This document shows positions 45,359 through 55,063 of a stretch of DNA of 64,000 nucleotides, piece after piece; within the stretch, counting starts at the first letter, position 1, and the number at the start of each line of letters is the position of its first letter. The translations under genes were made by a program, and so were the position numbers. The stretch is from NCBI RefSeq assembly GCF_026157065.1, contig NZ_JANLGQ010000001.1, positions 890,897 through 954,896 on the forward strand, read 5' to 3'. The DNA is from Enterococcus sp. HY326 (GTDB lineage Bacteria > Bacillota > Bacilli > Lactobacillales > Enterococcaceae). The notes beneath the pieces are model-generated. The model did no database searches. It worked only from the letters and a program-made list of their open reading frames with translations, and was not told the DNA's origin.

Positions 45359-47842
45359 ATGAAGACGATTTTCAATCTGGCCTGGTCCAATACAAAATTT
45401 CATCGGGGAAAAAATATTTTATCAGGTATTGCCATCATTTTAACGACTGTGCTCGTTTATTTGGTTTTAAGTATTGGAATCGGTGCCCTTAATGTTCAAA
45501 AATATGCTGTCAATGAGCTATATCCCACTTTTCATGCTATGTACCGCAATGTTTCTGAAACCACCAAAGACCAGTTGGTTTTACATGATCAAATTGAAAC
45601 CTACGGACTGCGGCAAGATGTTGCTGAAGTGGATTTAGGTGCCAACCAGATTTTAATGACATTTTTTGACACCGAAGTGCTAAGCTTATCCAAAACAACT
45701 TTTCTTGAAGGGCATGCACCAGAGAGTCGCCAAGAAATCGCAACCTCTAAAGCCGCTTTAGCTGACTTAGGTTATCCAGATGCAACCTTGGGGGAAACTA
45801 TTTCTTTTGACTATCAGCCTTACGAAAAAGACGGCCTCGGCTATGCCCAGACTGGAGAATTTCAATTAGTCGGGATTTTACCTGACGGAACAAGCGATAC
45901 GCAAAGTTCCGGCCAGCTTTTTTCGATGCTGGTGGCGCAGGATTTTATGGAGGAAATAGTGCCTAGCAATCAAAGGGCTTATCGCCTGCTAGTGCGCTTA
46001 AACTCAGCTGACAGTGCGTCAACCGACGAGCTTGAAGAGGCAATCGAAACTATCGGCAATAATTTTGGTATAAATGAAAGTGACATCGTGGTAAATAGTG
46101 ATTACCTCTTTGCCAACTACGTTGACCCAAGCTTTTTGACTGGTGTCGCTGCTATCATTGTAATTATTTTAATTGCCGGTGCACTGACAATTTACAGCAT
46201 CTATTATGTTTCTTTAATCAATAAAGTCCAAGAGTTTGGCAAGCTAAGAGCCTTGGGAGCGACGAAAAAACAAGTTCGCCGTACTGTGCTTTTAGAAAAT
46301 TTATTTGTGGCGGCGCTAGCGATTCCCATCGGAGTTTTCATCAGTCTCATCAGTGTAAAATTTATCTTCCAAAAAATGCTGAGCAATATTTCCTTTGAAA
46401 CAGTTCTCCTACCTGTTATGCGGGAAGCCATTTTACAGGGGAAGGTTCGCTTGTTTATCCCTTGGATTCTCTTATTAACGATTGCAATCAGCCTGATTAC
46501 GGTAGTCCTGTCATCATTAAAACCCATGCGCTATGCCAGCAAGATTATGCCGGTAGAAGCCATGCGCTACAGCGGTGAAAGCGGCAATCGGAAAAAAAAT
46601 CGCAAAGGATTTCTCCATTTAAACTTGCGCCGATTGACCGAGGCCAATTTGATGCGCAACAGAAAACGAACCTTGATGACAATTTTTTCTTTAAGTTTGA
46701 TCGGCATTCTCTTTGTCATCGTTTCAACTGTCATTAGTTGTATGGAGCCAACCCAAATAGCACGCAATGAAATTGCCGAAGATTTTCGCCTCACGATTCA
46801 ATCTGTCTCAGGGGATAAAATGCATCCAGAACAGGAATGGTCTGCTATCCAGCAAAACAACCCCCTCACCTCAGAGGCCATCACTACTCTTGAATCACTT
46901 GATGGTGTCGTTTCGGTTACGCCTCATCAAGCGATGAAGTTTACCATGCCAACAGTCCTTGATCACTATGACGATTTGCCATTTGGCGGCTTTATCAGTG
47001 GTTTTGATGAAGCCCAGTTTCAACAGATTGCCAAATACATTTCTGCAGGCTCAATTACTTATGAGGAATTTTTAAAGGGAGATAAAATTATTGCGACAGG
47101 ATATGTCATTCGAAACGTCCCTGAGATAACTGTCGGTCAGCAGTATCAATTTGATTTTCTTTCTGGTGAGGAAACTATTTCTAAGACGTTGACCGTCGCA
47201 GCTTTGGCAGAGGTCCCCAATGCCTATGATGTTAACAGCAACTTTTTGATGAGCAATCAAAGTCTTGCCGCCCTCAGTCCCTATAACCTGACTTATTATC
47301 TGGATATCGAAGCGGCACCAGAAAAAAAAGCCTCTGTCACTGAACAGCTGGAGGCTTTCGTTGCCAGTCATGAACATCTAGCAGTAGATTCCTATGACCA
47401 GTTCTTAAAGGAACGGCAGGCTACTAATGTTTTAATCGGTGGCGGTGCTTACGGCATTATGGTGGTCTTGGCGATTGTCGGCATCATGAATTTAATCAAT
47501 ACAACCATTGATAGTATCTTGAGTCGCAAAAAAGAGCTTGGCGTTATGCAAGCACTTGGCATGTCAAATCGTCAAATGCGCCGTCTGCTCCAAGGAGAAG
47601 GTCTTTTTTATGCCGGTGGAATTATTTTTATTTCGCTAACTGTTGGCAGCCTAGCAGGCTATGGCTTTTTCTTATATGCCAAAGCCAACGCTATTTTGCA
47701 AATTACCGTCTATCACTACCCTTTCACGCAAGTGATATTGCTGGTGACAATTATCTTATTAGTCCAGCTTTGTTTGACCATTGCCACCACTCGGCTGGTG
47801 ACCAAAGAAACCATCATTAGCCGCATTCGCAATGCTGGTTAA
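45359..47842 (+). CDS. ABC transporter permease with two FtsX domains
   Basis: 827 aa. First half: TM helix 18-42, extracytoplasmic domain about 45-255, FtsX core around 265-400 (LINKVQEFGKLRALGATKKQVRRTVLLE). Second half repeats: TM near 443-465, outer domain about 470-690, FtsX core around 705-825 (ILSRKKELGVMQALGMSNRQMRRLLQGE). The layout is that of MacB/YtrF or SalY-type exporters and differs from BceB proteins. The cargo is unknown; peptide resistance or envelope homeostasis is typical for this kind of TCS-linked locus. Confidence 0.88.
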   Translation: MKTIFNLAWSNTKFHRGKNILSGIAIILTTVLVYLVLSIGIGALNVQKYAVNELYPTFHAMYRNVSETTKDQLVLHDQIETYGLRQDVAEVDLGANQILMTFFDTEVLSLSKTTFLEGHAPESRQEIATSKAALADLGYPDATLGETISFDYQPYEKDGLGYAQTGEFQLVGILPDGTSDTQSSGQLFSMLVAQDFMEEIVPSNQRAYRLLVRLNSADSASTDELEEAIETIGNNFGINESDIVVNSDYLFANYVDPSFLTGVAAIIVIILIAGALTIYSIYYVSLINKVQEFGKLRALGATKKQVRRTVLLENLFVAALAIPIGVFISLISVKFIFQKMLSNISFETVLLPVMREAILQGKVRLFIPWILLLTIAISLITVVLSSLKPMRYASKIMPVEAMRYSGESGNRKKNRKGFLHLNLRRLTEANLMRNRKRTLMTIFSLSLIGILFVIVSTVISCMEPTQIARNEIAEDFRLTIQSVSGDKMHPEQEWSAIQQNNPLTSEAITTLESLDGVVSVTPHQAMKFTMPTVLDHYDDLPFGGFISGFDEAQFQQIAKYISAGSITYEEFLKGDKIIATGYVIRNVPEITVGQQYQFDFLSGEETISKTLTVAALAEVPNAYDVNSNFLMSNQSLAALSPYNLTYYLDIEAAPEKKASVTEQLEAFVASHEHLAVDSYDQFLKERQATNVLIGGGAYGIMVVLAIVGIMNLINTTIDSILSRKKELGVMQALGMSNRQMRRLLQGEGLFYAGGIIFISLTVGSLAGYGFFLYAKANAILQITVYHYPFTQVILLVTIILLVQLCLTIATTRLVTKETIISRIRNAG

Positions 47843-47847
47843 GCAAT

Positions 47848-47896
47848 AAAAAATAGATGAACGGCTGCAATTCTCAGCTGTTTGTCTATTTTTTTA
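47848..47896 (+). terminator. Terminator of TCS-ABC locus
   Basis: CGGCTG pairs with CAGCTG and an outer AATAGA/TCTATT stem adds to it, followed by a run of Ts. Confidence 0.7.
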
Positions 47897-48037
47897 TTAT
47901 CTCAGCTGAATGCCGCAAAGTTTTTATCACAACAAAAACTTGTAGTGAAGAGAAAAACAACTGTTAGCCACTGCAACACTTCTTGTGATAATTTTAACAT
48001 GTAATAATTACTTATCACTTAGAAGGGAAGTTTTTTT

Positions 48038-49984
48038 ATGAAACAGTCTTATCCGCATATTTACCAATCCTTAAAAGTTGGTCCCTTGACGTTAAAAAAT
48101 CGACTACAATTTACACCAATGGTTTCCTGTCATGCGACACCTGAAGGTCGAGTTACACCTGAGCTAGTTGCTTTTTTGGGAATGCAAGCTCGTAGTGGAG
48201 TCGGCTTGGTAACGATTGGTGCCACCGCCGTTGATAAATTAAACGGCGAGGATTTTCAAGGTGCGTTGTCAGTCACCGATGATAGTGACATTCCCGGGCT
48301 AGCATTATTAGCCGAAGAGGTGCATCGCTATGACTGTAAACTTTCTGTTGAATTGAATCACGCTGGCCGGGCCGCTGATACTTCGCTTTTAAAAACCAAA
48401 CCTTTTGCCGCCTCCAATTTTCCGCTGCCCGATAAAGCCCGTGATTTGAAAGTCATGACGCAAGAGGATATTGATTTTGTCGTTAGTGAGTTTGCTGATT
48501 GTGCTGAGCGCTGCCAAAAGGCCGGCTTTGACATGGTGATGATTCACGGAGCTCACGGCAATCTCATCGGTTCGTTTTTATCACCGTTAGTCAATAAACG
48601 GACCGACCAATACGGCGGCAGTTTGGAAAATCGCATGCGGTTTCCTTTAGAAGTCCTAGCGGCAGTCAGAGAACGCTGCGGCAAGCAATTGGCACTTGAA
48701 TATCGTATTTCTGGAGATGAACACGCTCCCGGTGGATTGAAAATTGAGGAAGTCATTGAATTTGCCAAGGCAGCTGAAAAATATCTCGACTTGATTCATA
48801 TCTCCGGCGGCATGGTGGTGGACAGCCGCTACCAAAAATATTGTTTCCCGACGCCTTACAGTGATTATTATGTCAATGTCGAAAATGCAGCAAAGGTTAA
48901 AGCAACCGTCACAATCCCAGTGGCAACAGTCGGCTCAATTGTTTCCTTAGATAACGCCGAAGAAATTTTAGCCGCTCAACAAGTCGATATTGTCGGTATG
49001 GCCCGCCAAAATTTAGCGGATGGTCACGTCGGCACCAAGGGCCTCTATGGAGAAGCCGAAACAATTCGCCCTTGTATTCGCTGTATGAAGGGCTGTGGCG
49101 AAATCTTTTTTGGTCGCCAAATTCGTTGCAGTGTCAATCCTGTCGTCGGACGGGAAACCCGTTATCAAGAAATTCCCTTATCACCGCAGCCGAAAAAAGT
49201 CCTGATTGTCGGTGGCGGGGTTGCCGGTATGATGGCGGCCCAAACTGCTCGGCAAAGAGGCCACGAAGTAGTCCTTTACGAAAAAGAAAATGAATTAGGC
49301 GGCACACTTCATGAAGCTAGTTGCCTGCCCTTTAAAGGAGATTTGCGTCGCTATTTGAAATGGGATGTGGCCGAAACTTATCGTAGTGGCGCCCGCATTG
49401 AATTAGGTCAAGCTGTTGATGAAGCAGTGATTGCTGCAGAGAAACCAGATATCTTGCTAGTCGGCGTTGGAGCAAAACCCGTTGTGCCGCCAATTGAAGG
49501 GACTGATGGAAAAAATGTTCATCTGGTCAGTGATGTTGACAGCCAAAAAGTTGCAGTCGGTAAAAAAATTGTTGTTTGCGGCGGCGGCTTAAGTGGCGCA
49601 GAATCAGCATTGGCGCTGGCCATGCAGGGAAAAGATGTCACTATAGTCGATATGATAGCTAAAGAAGATATGTTTAGCAGCTTATTTTTCATTGTCCGCA
49701 ATCACTTATGGGACTTGCTGAAGGAATACAATGTGCAAATTTTAGACCAAAAAAAAATCCAACGCTTTACAGGAGCTGGCGTTGAAGTAATTGACCGCAA
49801 TTGGCAACAGCGAGTTTTACCGGCGGACGACATTGTCATCGCTTTGGGGATGAAAAGTAACCAAACTGTTTTTGATAGCTTAGCACCGCTAGTTCCCCGC
49901 TCTTATCAAATCGGCGACAGCAAAAAAGTTGGCGACATCCATGCCGCCAACCACACTGCCTTCAATCTAGCAGTTGAGCTTTAA
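48038..49984 (+). CDS. FadH/BaiCD-like NADH:flavin oxidoreductase (2-enoate reductase type)
   Basis: 648 aa, three-part enzyme: OYE TIM barrel (1-~340; LKNRLQFTPM, GFDMVMIHGAHGNLIGSFLSP, NKRTDQYGGSLENR), Fe-S cluster Cys set around residues 345-365 (CIRCMKGCG...IRCSVNP), then FAD and NAD(P)H domains (VLIVGGGVAGMMAAQTA and VVCGGGLSGAESALA). The family includes 2,4-dienoyl-CoA reductase, 2-enoate reductase and the bile-acid enzymes BaiCD/BaiH. The 4Fe-4S cluster suits anaerobic use. Which alkene is reduced is unknown. Ends 4 nt into the convergent LysR gene. Confidence 0.9.
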   Translation: MKQSYPHIYQSLKVGPLTLKNRLQFTPMVSCHATPEGRVTPELVAFLGMQARSGVGLVTIGATAVDKLNGEDFQGALSVTDDSDIPGLALLAEEVHRYDCKLSVELNHAGRAADTSLLKTKPFAASNFPLPDKARDLKVMTQEDIDFVVSEFADCAERCQKAGFDMVMIHGAHGNLIGSFLSPLVNKRTDQYGGSLENRMRFPLEVLAAVRERCGKQLALEYRISGDEHAPGGLKIEEVIEFAKAAEKYLDLIHISGGMVVDSRYQKYCFPTPYSDYYVNVENAAKVKATVTIPVATVGSIVSLDNAEEILAAQQVDIVGMARQNLADGHVGTKGLYGEAETIRPCIRCMKGCGEIFFGRQIRCSVNPVVGRETRYQEIPLSPQPKKVLIVGGGVAGMMAAQTARQRGHEVVLYEKENELGGTLHEASCLPFKGDLRRYLKWDVAETYRSGARIELGQAVDEAVIAAEKPDILLVGVGAKPVVPPIEGTDGKNVHLVSDVDSQKVAVGKKIVVCGGGLSGAESALALAMQGKDVTIVDMIAKEDMFSSLFFIVRNHLWDLLKEYNVQILDQKKIQRFTGAGVEVIDRNWQQRVLPADDIVIALGMKSNQTVFDSLAPLVPRSYQIGDSKKVGDIHAANHTAFNLAVEL

Positions 49985-50853
49985 AATTTTTGCAATAGAA
50001 ATTCTATGAATTGGGAAATTTGTGGCTTTGCTGGTTGTGCTGTTTTACGCAACGCTACGATTTCCCATTTTTCTTCGGTGATTAATGGTCGAGCGACTAG
50101 CTGCGGTAATTTTATTTCAGCCACAATATGGGCCACTCCTAAGAAAAGACTTCCGCTGGCAATCGCAAACTTCGCTAAGGTGGTTGTTTCATTTGAGGTG
50201 AAGATAATTTTAGGCGTAAAGCCCGCCGCCTGACACATGGTCAGAAAATTCTTCTGCATGCGATAACTCTCATCAAAGCTAACAAAGTTGCATTCTTTTA
50301 AATCAGCCAAACTCAAATCAGCTAGCTGAGCACAGGGATGGTCCTGCCCCATCAAAATAAAATAATTTTCTGCCGTCAATTTGGTTTTTGCTAAGCCGGA
50401 AATTTTTTCAGAGTTGACGGATAGCGCCAAGTCAACTGCACCTGTGCGAACTTTTTCTTCGCAGGATAAATCGCTAGCGTGCTGAATCTCCAGCTGAATG
50501 GTCGGGACAGCGGTTTGAAAGCTGAGCAAATCGGCAATCGAAAGAGAGCGCAAAATGCCTGGTGCCACCGCAATTTTTAATTGGCTGCTACCAGAAAAAT
50601 TAGCCTTGATATCTGTTTCCAGCTGTCGAAATTCTGCTAATAGCGGCAGCGCCCGTCGGTATAAAAAATCGCCGGCTTCCGTTGCAATCATTTGGTGATG
50701 CTCTCGGGAAAATAGTAATAGCCCTAACTCACTTTCCAACTCCTGCAGACTGCGACTGAGACCCTGTTGGCTAATAAATAAATCTTGACTAGCTAAGGTC
50801 AGATTTTTCCGCTGATAAATTTGGACAAAATAGCTCAGCTGCTTGATATTCAT
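49981..50853 (-). CDS. LysR-family regulator
   Basis: 290-aa LTTR: N-terminal winged HTH (residues 1-60, core TLASQDLFISQQGLSRSLQELESELG) and a C-terminal two-lobe effector domain. It is tail-to-tail with the 2-enoate reductase gene, sharing 4 nt, so it may or may not regulate it; LTTRs usually act on divergent genes. The effector is unknown. The 50854-50965 stretch upstream has no gene. Confidence 0.9.
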   Translation of the reverse strand: MNIKQLSYFVQIYQRKNLTLASQDLFISQQGLSRSLQELESELGLLLFSREHHQMIATEAGDFLYRRALPLLAEFRQLETDIKANFSGSSQLKIAVAPGILRSLSIADLLSFQTAVPTIQLEIQHASDLSCEEKVRTGAVDLALSVNSEKISGLAKTKLTAENYFILMGQDHPCAQLADLSLADLKECNFVSFDESYRMQKNFLTMCQAAGFTPKIIFTSNETTTLAKFAIASGSLFLGVAHIVAEIKLPQLVARPLITEEKWEIVALRKTAQPAKPQISQFIEFLLQKF

Positions 50854-50965
50854 CGCCGCTTCCCTCCTCAGAACAGGTTTTTCTTAAGTATAGCAAGAAA
50901 AAAGCTAAGACAAAAGATACTTGGCAGTCTGTTAAATTAGAAAATTTATTTCGCTTATTAATAAG

Positions 50966-51042
50966 AAAAAAATCGATTGCCCATTTTAGCGTCATCTCAA
51001 AAAATTTTTGAGGCTACACTTAATTGGGTCAACCGATTTTTA
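50966..51042 (-). terminator. Long-loop terminator of PTS-peptidase operon
   Basis: AAAAATCGATTGCCC and a near-complement at 51026-51041 (one bulge, one G-U) with a loop of about 43 nt and a T-run on the minus strand. It lies 20 nt after the patB stop. Confidence 0.6.
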
Positions 51043-51063
51043 TTTAGTTATTGACGACTACTT

Positions 51064-52245
51064 TCAATTTTTTTGTCGCTTATAAACTGTCTCGATCCGT
51101 TCCAGTGCTTCTAACAATAATTTTCTAGGCATGCCAATACTTAAACGAACAAAGCCCTCCCCGTCTTGAACGAAATAGCTGCCCACCACCATTGTCAAAT
51201 TGGCCTCTGTGAAAAAGGCGGTCATCTCTGCCTCATTAGCAAACCAATTGTGAACATCAATCCAAGCTAAAAAAGAAGAATCGGCTGGCATAACGGTAGC
51301 CTCAGGAATTTTTTCAAAAAATTGATAGACGACTTGCAGATTTTCGGCAACGTAGTCGATCATCTCATCCAGCCAGGCTTCGCTTTCGTTGTAGGCAGCA
51401 ATTATAGCAGGCACTGCAAACACATGGGGTGACGTGATGGAATTGCGTTTTAATTGTTCCAATAAAATTTCTCTGACCGCCTGGTTGGGAATCACCACGT
51501 AGGAAGTCTTCAGGCCGCCGAGGTTAAAGCCTTTATTCGGCGACACGCATAAAATGCTCTGCTCTTTAATTTCGGGGCAAGCATTCCAGATGGAGGTAAA
51601 GACCTGATCTTTAAAGACAATATCCCGATGAATTTCATCACAAACTAGGAGCACCTGATACTTTAGACATAGCTCAGCCACTTGACACAGCTCGTCTTTG
51701 GTCCAAATTCTGCCAGAAGGATTTTGCGGACTGCAGAAGATAAAGACTTTGATTTGACCAGTTGCCATCAAGCTTTCCATATTTTCAAAATCTAAGTAAT
51801 AGCGATTGTTACGATTGATTAGCGGACTACAAAATAATTCCCGCTGATTGTGAACAACGGCCTCGGCAAAAGGATCATAGGCCGGTGTATTGATTAAAAC
51901 GCCGTCACCGGTTTCCGTATAAGCCTGCACAATATACTGCAAGGTTGAAACTGTGCCAAAGGTCAGCTTAATCCAATCTTTTTCAATTGTTGTTTGATAA
52001 CGCCGTTGATTCCAGTCAATCACGGCTTCATAAAATTCGTCGGGGATATAGGTATAACTATAATCGCCGACACTGGCCCGCTGCTGAATCGCCTGTTGAA
52101 TAGCCGGCGCTACTTCAAAATCAATATCCGCTAAATCCATCGGAATGGCTTCTTCATCAAGGCCGAATTTTTCTTTTAAAACGGTGTTGCTCCACTTGCG
52201 GGCATTACCGGCTTTGCGATCAATTACTTTATCAAAATCGTACAT
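51064..52245 (-). CDS. PatB/MalY-type cystathionine beta-lyase (aminotransferase fold)
   Basis: 393-aa PLP enzyme of the MalY/PatB class. The N-terminal DRKAGNARKWS and PMDLADIDFEVAPAIQQA, substrate-side FCSPQNPSGRIWTKDEL, and the PLP Lys in SPNKGFNLGGLKTSY are all typical. Members cleave C-S bonds of cystathionine or of Cys conjugates, giving thiol, pyruvate and ammonia. It starts right after the M24 peptidase gene and is the last gene of an operon with a PTS and two peptidases, so it may act on the amino acid released from an imported conjugate. Confidence 0.88.
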   Translation of the reverse strand: MYDFDKVIDRKAGNARKWSNTVLKEKFGLDEEAIPMDLADIDFEVAPAIQQAIQQRASVGDYSYTYIPDEFYEAVIDWNQRRYQTTIEKDWIKLTFGTVSTLQYIVQAYTETGDGVLINTPAYDPFAEAVVHNQRELFCSPLINRNNRYYLDFENMESLMATGQIKVFIFCSPQNPSGRIWTKDELCQVAELCLKYQVLLVCDEIHRDIVFKDQVFTSIWNACPEIKEQSILCVSPNKGFNLGGLKTSYVVIPNQAVREILLEQLKRNSITSPHVFAVPAIIAAYNESEAWLDEMIDYVAENLQVVYQFFEKIPEATVMPADSSFLAWIDVHNWFANEAEMTAFFTEANLTMVVGSYFVQDGEGFVRLSIGMPRKLLLEALERIETVYKRQKN

Positions 52246-53304
52246 CTACTCACCTACAATCAACAATTCTTTAGTTGTTTTATTCAATGGCAGGCCGCGA
52301 CCATCTTGAATCACGACATCATCTTCAATTCTGACGCCGCCGATTTCTGGTAAATAAATCCCTGGCTCACAGCTCATCACCATATTTTCTTGTAAAATCG
52401 TTTGACTAGCGGGATTTAAAATAGGCAAATCGCCACCCATGCCAATGCCGTGACCGAGACCATGACTAAAATACTCCCCATATCCTGCCTCAGTAATCAC
52501 TCTGCGGGCCACCTCATCGACATCATGGCCGGTGACACCGGCTTGAATAGAATCAGCTGCTGCCTGTTGAGCTTTTTTAACGACGTGATAAATTTCCGTC
52601 AATTTTTCAGAGGGCTGGCCTAACGCAACAGTTCTCGTCATATCCGATTGGTAATTATCTAAGATAACGCCAAAATCAATGGTAATCAAATCACCGGCGA
52701 TAAACTTTCTTAAAGTTGGCCGACCATGAGGCATGGTGCTACGGGGACCGCTGGCAATAATCGGATCAAAGGCCATCCCACTGGCACCTTTTTTCAACGA
52801 CAGATATTGCACCAGTGCTCCTAATTCATTTTCCGGCATTCCCGCATGAATCTGCGGCAAAATTTCTTGAAAGACTTCATCGGTTAATTGACAGGCTGCT
52901 TGAATTTTGGCAATTTCTTCAGCACTTTTGATGGCCCGCAGATTCATAATCTGCTCCTGCCATAACGCCACGGTAAATTCTTTGGTCAGAGCAATGTATT
53001 CCTTCAGTGATAAGCCATTTGCTTCAATGGCTAAGTTGGTCAGCTGATGTGCCTTTAAATATTCAAAAATTTTTGGCAGATAGCTGCCTTGCGGGACCTC
53101 AATATTTTCAAAGCCTGCTGTTTTTTCTTTAATTTCTTGGCGATAGCGACCATCATAAAATTGAATTTGCGAAGAAGGCGTGACAACTAGATAGATGCCA
53201 CTGCCTCCTAATGAGCCGAAATACAGCTTATTTTCTTTATTTTTTATGATGATGGCATCGCAGTCGGCTGCTGTTAGCAAAGCCTGTAATTTTTCAATTC
53301 TCAT
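52246..53304 (-). CDS. Xaa-Pro-type aminopeptidase (M24)
   Basis: 352 aa from the ATG at 53304 (GGAG 7 nt upstream; the 6-codon extension begins with GTG). The N-terminal creatinase-like domain has NKENKLYFGSLGG. The metal ligands of the C-terminal pita-bread domain are in ITIDFGVILDNYQSDMTRT, GLGHGIGM, EPGIYLPEIGG and GGVRIEDDV. It resembles PepQ/YpdF/PepP. It lies between PTS EIIC and the C-S lyase. In E. coli a comparable pair, YpdF and YpdE, adjoins the fry PTS, which supports a link of peptidases with PTS import. Confidence 0.9.
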   Translation of the reverse strand: MRIEKLQALLTAADCDAIIIKNKENKLYFGSLGGSGIYLVVTPSSQIQFYDGRYRQEIKEKTAGFENIEVPQGSYLPKIFEYLKAHQLTNLAIEANGLSLKEYIALTKEFTVALWQEQIMNLRAIKSAEEIAKIQAACQLTDEVFQEILPQIHAGMPENELGALVQYLSLKKGASGMAFDPIIASGPRSTMPHGRPTLRKFIAGDLITIDFGVILDNYQSDMTRTVALGQPSEKLTEIYHVVKKAQQAAADSIQAGVTGHDVDEVARRVITEAGYGEYFSHGLGHGIGMGGDLPILNPASQTILQENMVMSCEPGIYLPEIGGVRIEDDVVIQDGRGLPLNKTTKELLIVGE

Positions 53305-53331
53305 CCTGCTACTCCATTTCACTTGGCGAAA

Positions 53332-54657
53332 TTAGAAGTCTAAGTCAAGACCATCCAAGATATCACTATCTTTTTCGTCGAAGATTTTCTTTTCTTCTTG
53401 TTTCTTGTGTTCATTTTTCAATTCATTGCGTTCCATAATCTTGAAGAATGGTAGATACAAGGCAACTGTCAACACTAGTTGCAAGCCGTTAGCCACGATG
53501 GAGCGCCAGTCGCCATTGGTTAAGAAACCTTCCAAGAAAACACCTACATACGGCGGGTCAAAAATTGGTTTGCTGAGCCAGCCCCAGTGCATTAAGAACA
53601 TTGGTAACGTTCCGATAATCGCCCCACCAAAAACGTGAGGGATAAACATGATGGGATTTAAAATAATCGGTGCCCCGAATAAAATCGGTTCGTTAATCCC
53701 AAACAATGCTGGGAACAAGGAAACTTTCCCGATTTGACGATAGTGCTTGCTCTTAGACAACATGCAGGCAATCACACAGCCAATGGAAATCCCACAACCG
53801 GTAAAGCCGAAGAAGGCACTGGAAGCTCCCGCTGTGTAGAAATGCGGAATTGGTTCGCCAGCTTGGAAAGCGGCAATATTTTCCGCAATAAAAGCCACCA
53901 TAATTGGCCGCGTAATCGGACTGAACACTGAGGAGTGAATCCCAAAGAAGAAAATCAAACAGATACAGAAGTTCAAGGCCAAGACTGACCACGGATTATC
54001 CATTGAACCAACTAATGGTGCTAAGAAACGCGTTAAGATGGTTGGTGGTAATTCCCCAACTGTATTCATAAAGATAAAGCGACCTAAAATAAAGGTGCCC
54101 CCGACAATTAAAGTAACCGGTATCAATTCAAAGGAGCGGGAAACAAAGTCCGGCACACCTTCGGGCATTCTGATGGTTAAATTTTTCTTTTGACAGAAGT
54201 GATACAATTCAACCGTGATTAAAGAAACAAACATGGCGGTAAAGAGACCCTTTGCCCCTAAGTTGGTCATATCTAGAGCGCCATCTTCAGTAAAAGTTGC
54301 GACCATAAACAAGAAAGCAAAGGTTGATAAGGTAATGGCACCTGGAATATATAGCTTGTAATGATTGGCTAAATTATAAGCAATCGCCATACAGGCATAC
54401 AGACCAATCAAGCCTGTCGATAATGACACTGGCAAATTAAATAATTCCGCATTGTTTAAGATAAATTGACTAAAGGCATTGCCTTCTCCCAGCATATTCG
54501 GCAGTGCTGGTAAAATGGCGAAGAAACTGCCTAGGATAGTAAAAGGCGTCATCGCCACCATCCCAGCTTTAATTGCGCTGAGATGGGGCTGGTTATCAAC
54601 TTTATGGGCTAGGGGGACAAAGAAACGATTCATAAAGGCTTCAAATTTTGCGAACAT
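53332..54657 (-). CDS. PTS EIIC, lactose/cellobiose family
   Basis: 441 aa with about ten membrane segments. Family blocks: ILGSFFAILPALPNML near the N-terminus, FFGIHSSVFSP, and GINEPILFGAPIILNP. It ends in an unusually polar tail (KNEHKKQEEKKIFDEKDSDILDGLDL), rich in Lys, Glu and Asp. It forms the membrane part of a three-gene PTS with EIIB and EIIA just upstream. The substrate is unknown; the peptidase/lyase neighbours argue against plain cellobiose. Confidence 0.9.
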   Translation of the reverse strand: MFAKFEAFMNRFFVPLAHKVDNQPHLSAIKAGMVAMTPFTILGSFFAILPALPNMLGEGNAFSQFILNNAELFNLPVSLSTGLIGLYACMAIAYNLANHYKLYIPGAITLSTFAFLFMVATFTEDGALDMTNLGAKGLFTAMFVSLITVELYHFCQKKNLTIRMPEGVPDFVSRSFELIPVTLIVGGTFILGRFIFMNTVGELPPTILTRFLAPLVGSMDNPWSVLALNFCICLIFFFGIHSSVFSPITRPIMVAFIAENIAAFQAGEPIPHFYTAGASSAFFGFTGCGISIGCVIACMLSKSKHYRQIGKVSLFPALFGINEPILFGAPIILNPIMFIPHVFGGAIIGTLPMFLMHWGWLSKPIFDPPYVGVFLEGFLTNGDWRSIVANGLQLVLTVALYLPFFKIMERNELKNEHKKQEEKKIFDEKDSDILDGLDLDF

Positions 54658-54682
54658 AGTTTTTCCCTCTCCTTATGTGAAA

Positions 54683-55027
54683 TTAAACAGCTTTTTGATT
54701 CGCCATCTGATGTTTTTTATAAGTAACTAACGCTAGTTTCATCACGGTAGCGCCATCCATTTGACCATAAACATCTTTATCAATCACTGCAAAGGGAATA
54801 TTTCTTGGTTCTAAAACCGATTTGATAAAATCAACTTTATGAGTGATTTGTGGTCCGACTAAAACTAAATCCCAGCCGTCAATTTGATCTTCAATTGAAT
54901 CTGCAGGAATCGCTGTAAAATCAAAATCCTCATCCTTTAATTTTGCGCTTTGTTGGACAACCTTGCGCATATTTTGCATTAACATATTAGTAGAAAAGCC
55001 TCCGGCACAGCATAGTAAAATTCTCAT
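54683..55027 (-). CDS. PTS EIIB, lactose/cellobiose family
   Basis: 114 aa. The phosphorylated Cys lies in the N-terminal LLCCAGGFSTNMLMQNM, where two Cys adjoin; Cys7 corresponds to the usual active site of CCxxGxSTxxL. The rest has the small alpha/beta EIIB fold. It takes phosphate from EIIA and passes it to the sugar on EIIC. Gene order A-B-C, with spacings of 36 and 25 nt. Confidence 0.9.
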   Translation of the reverse strand: MRILLCCAGGFSTNMLMQNMRKVVQQSAKLKDEDFDFTAIPADSIEDQIDGWDLVLVGPQITHKVDFIKSVLEPRNIPFAVIDKDVYGQMDGATVMKLALVTYKKHQMANQKAV

Positions 55028-55063
55028 GATACATTCTCTCCTTAATTGGTTTAGTATAATTTT

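Noticed and set aside
48010..48025. Possible third TetR operator (TTATCACTTAGAAG) upstream of the 2-enoate reductase gene
   Set aside because: Only the first half matches; the second half TGATAAA is absent.
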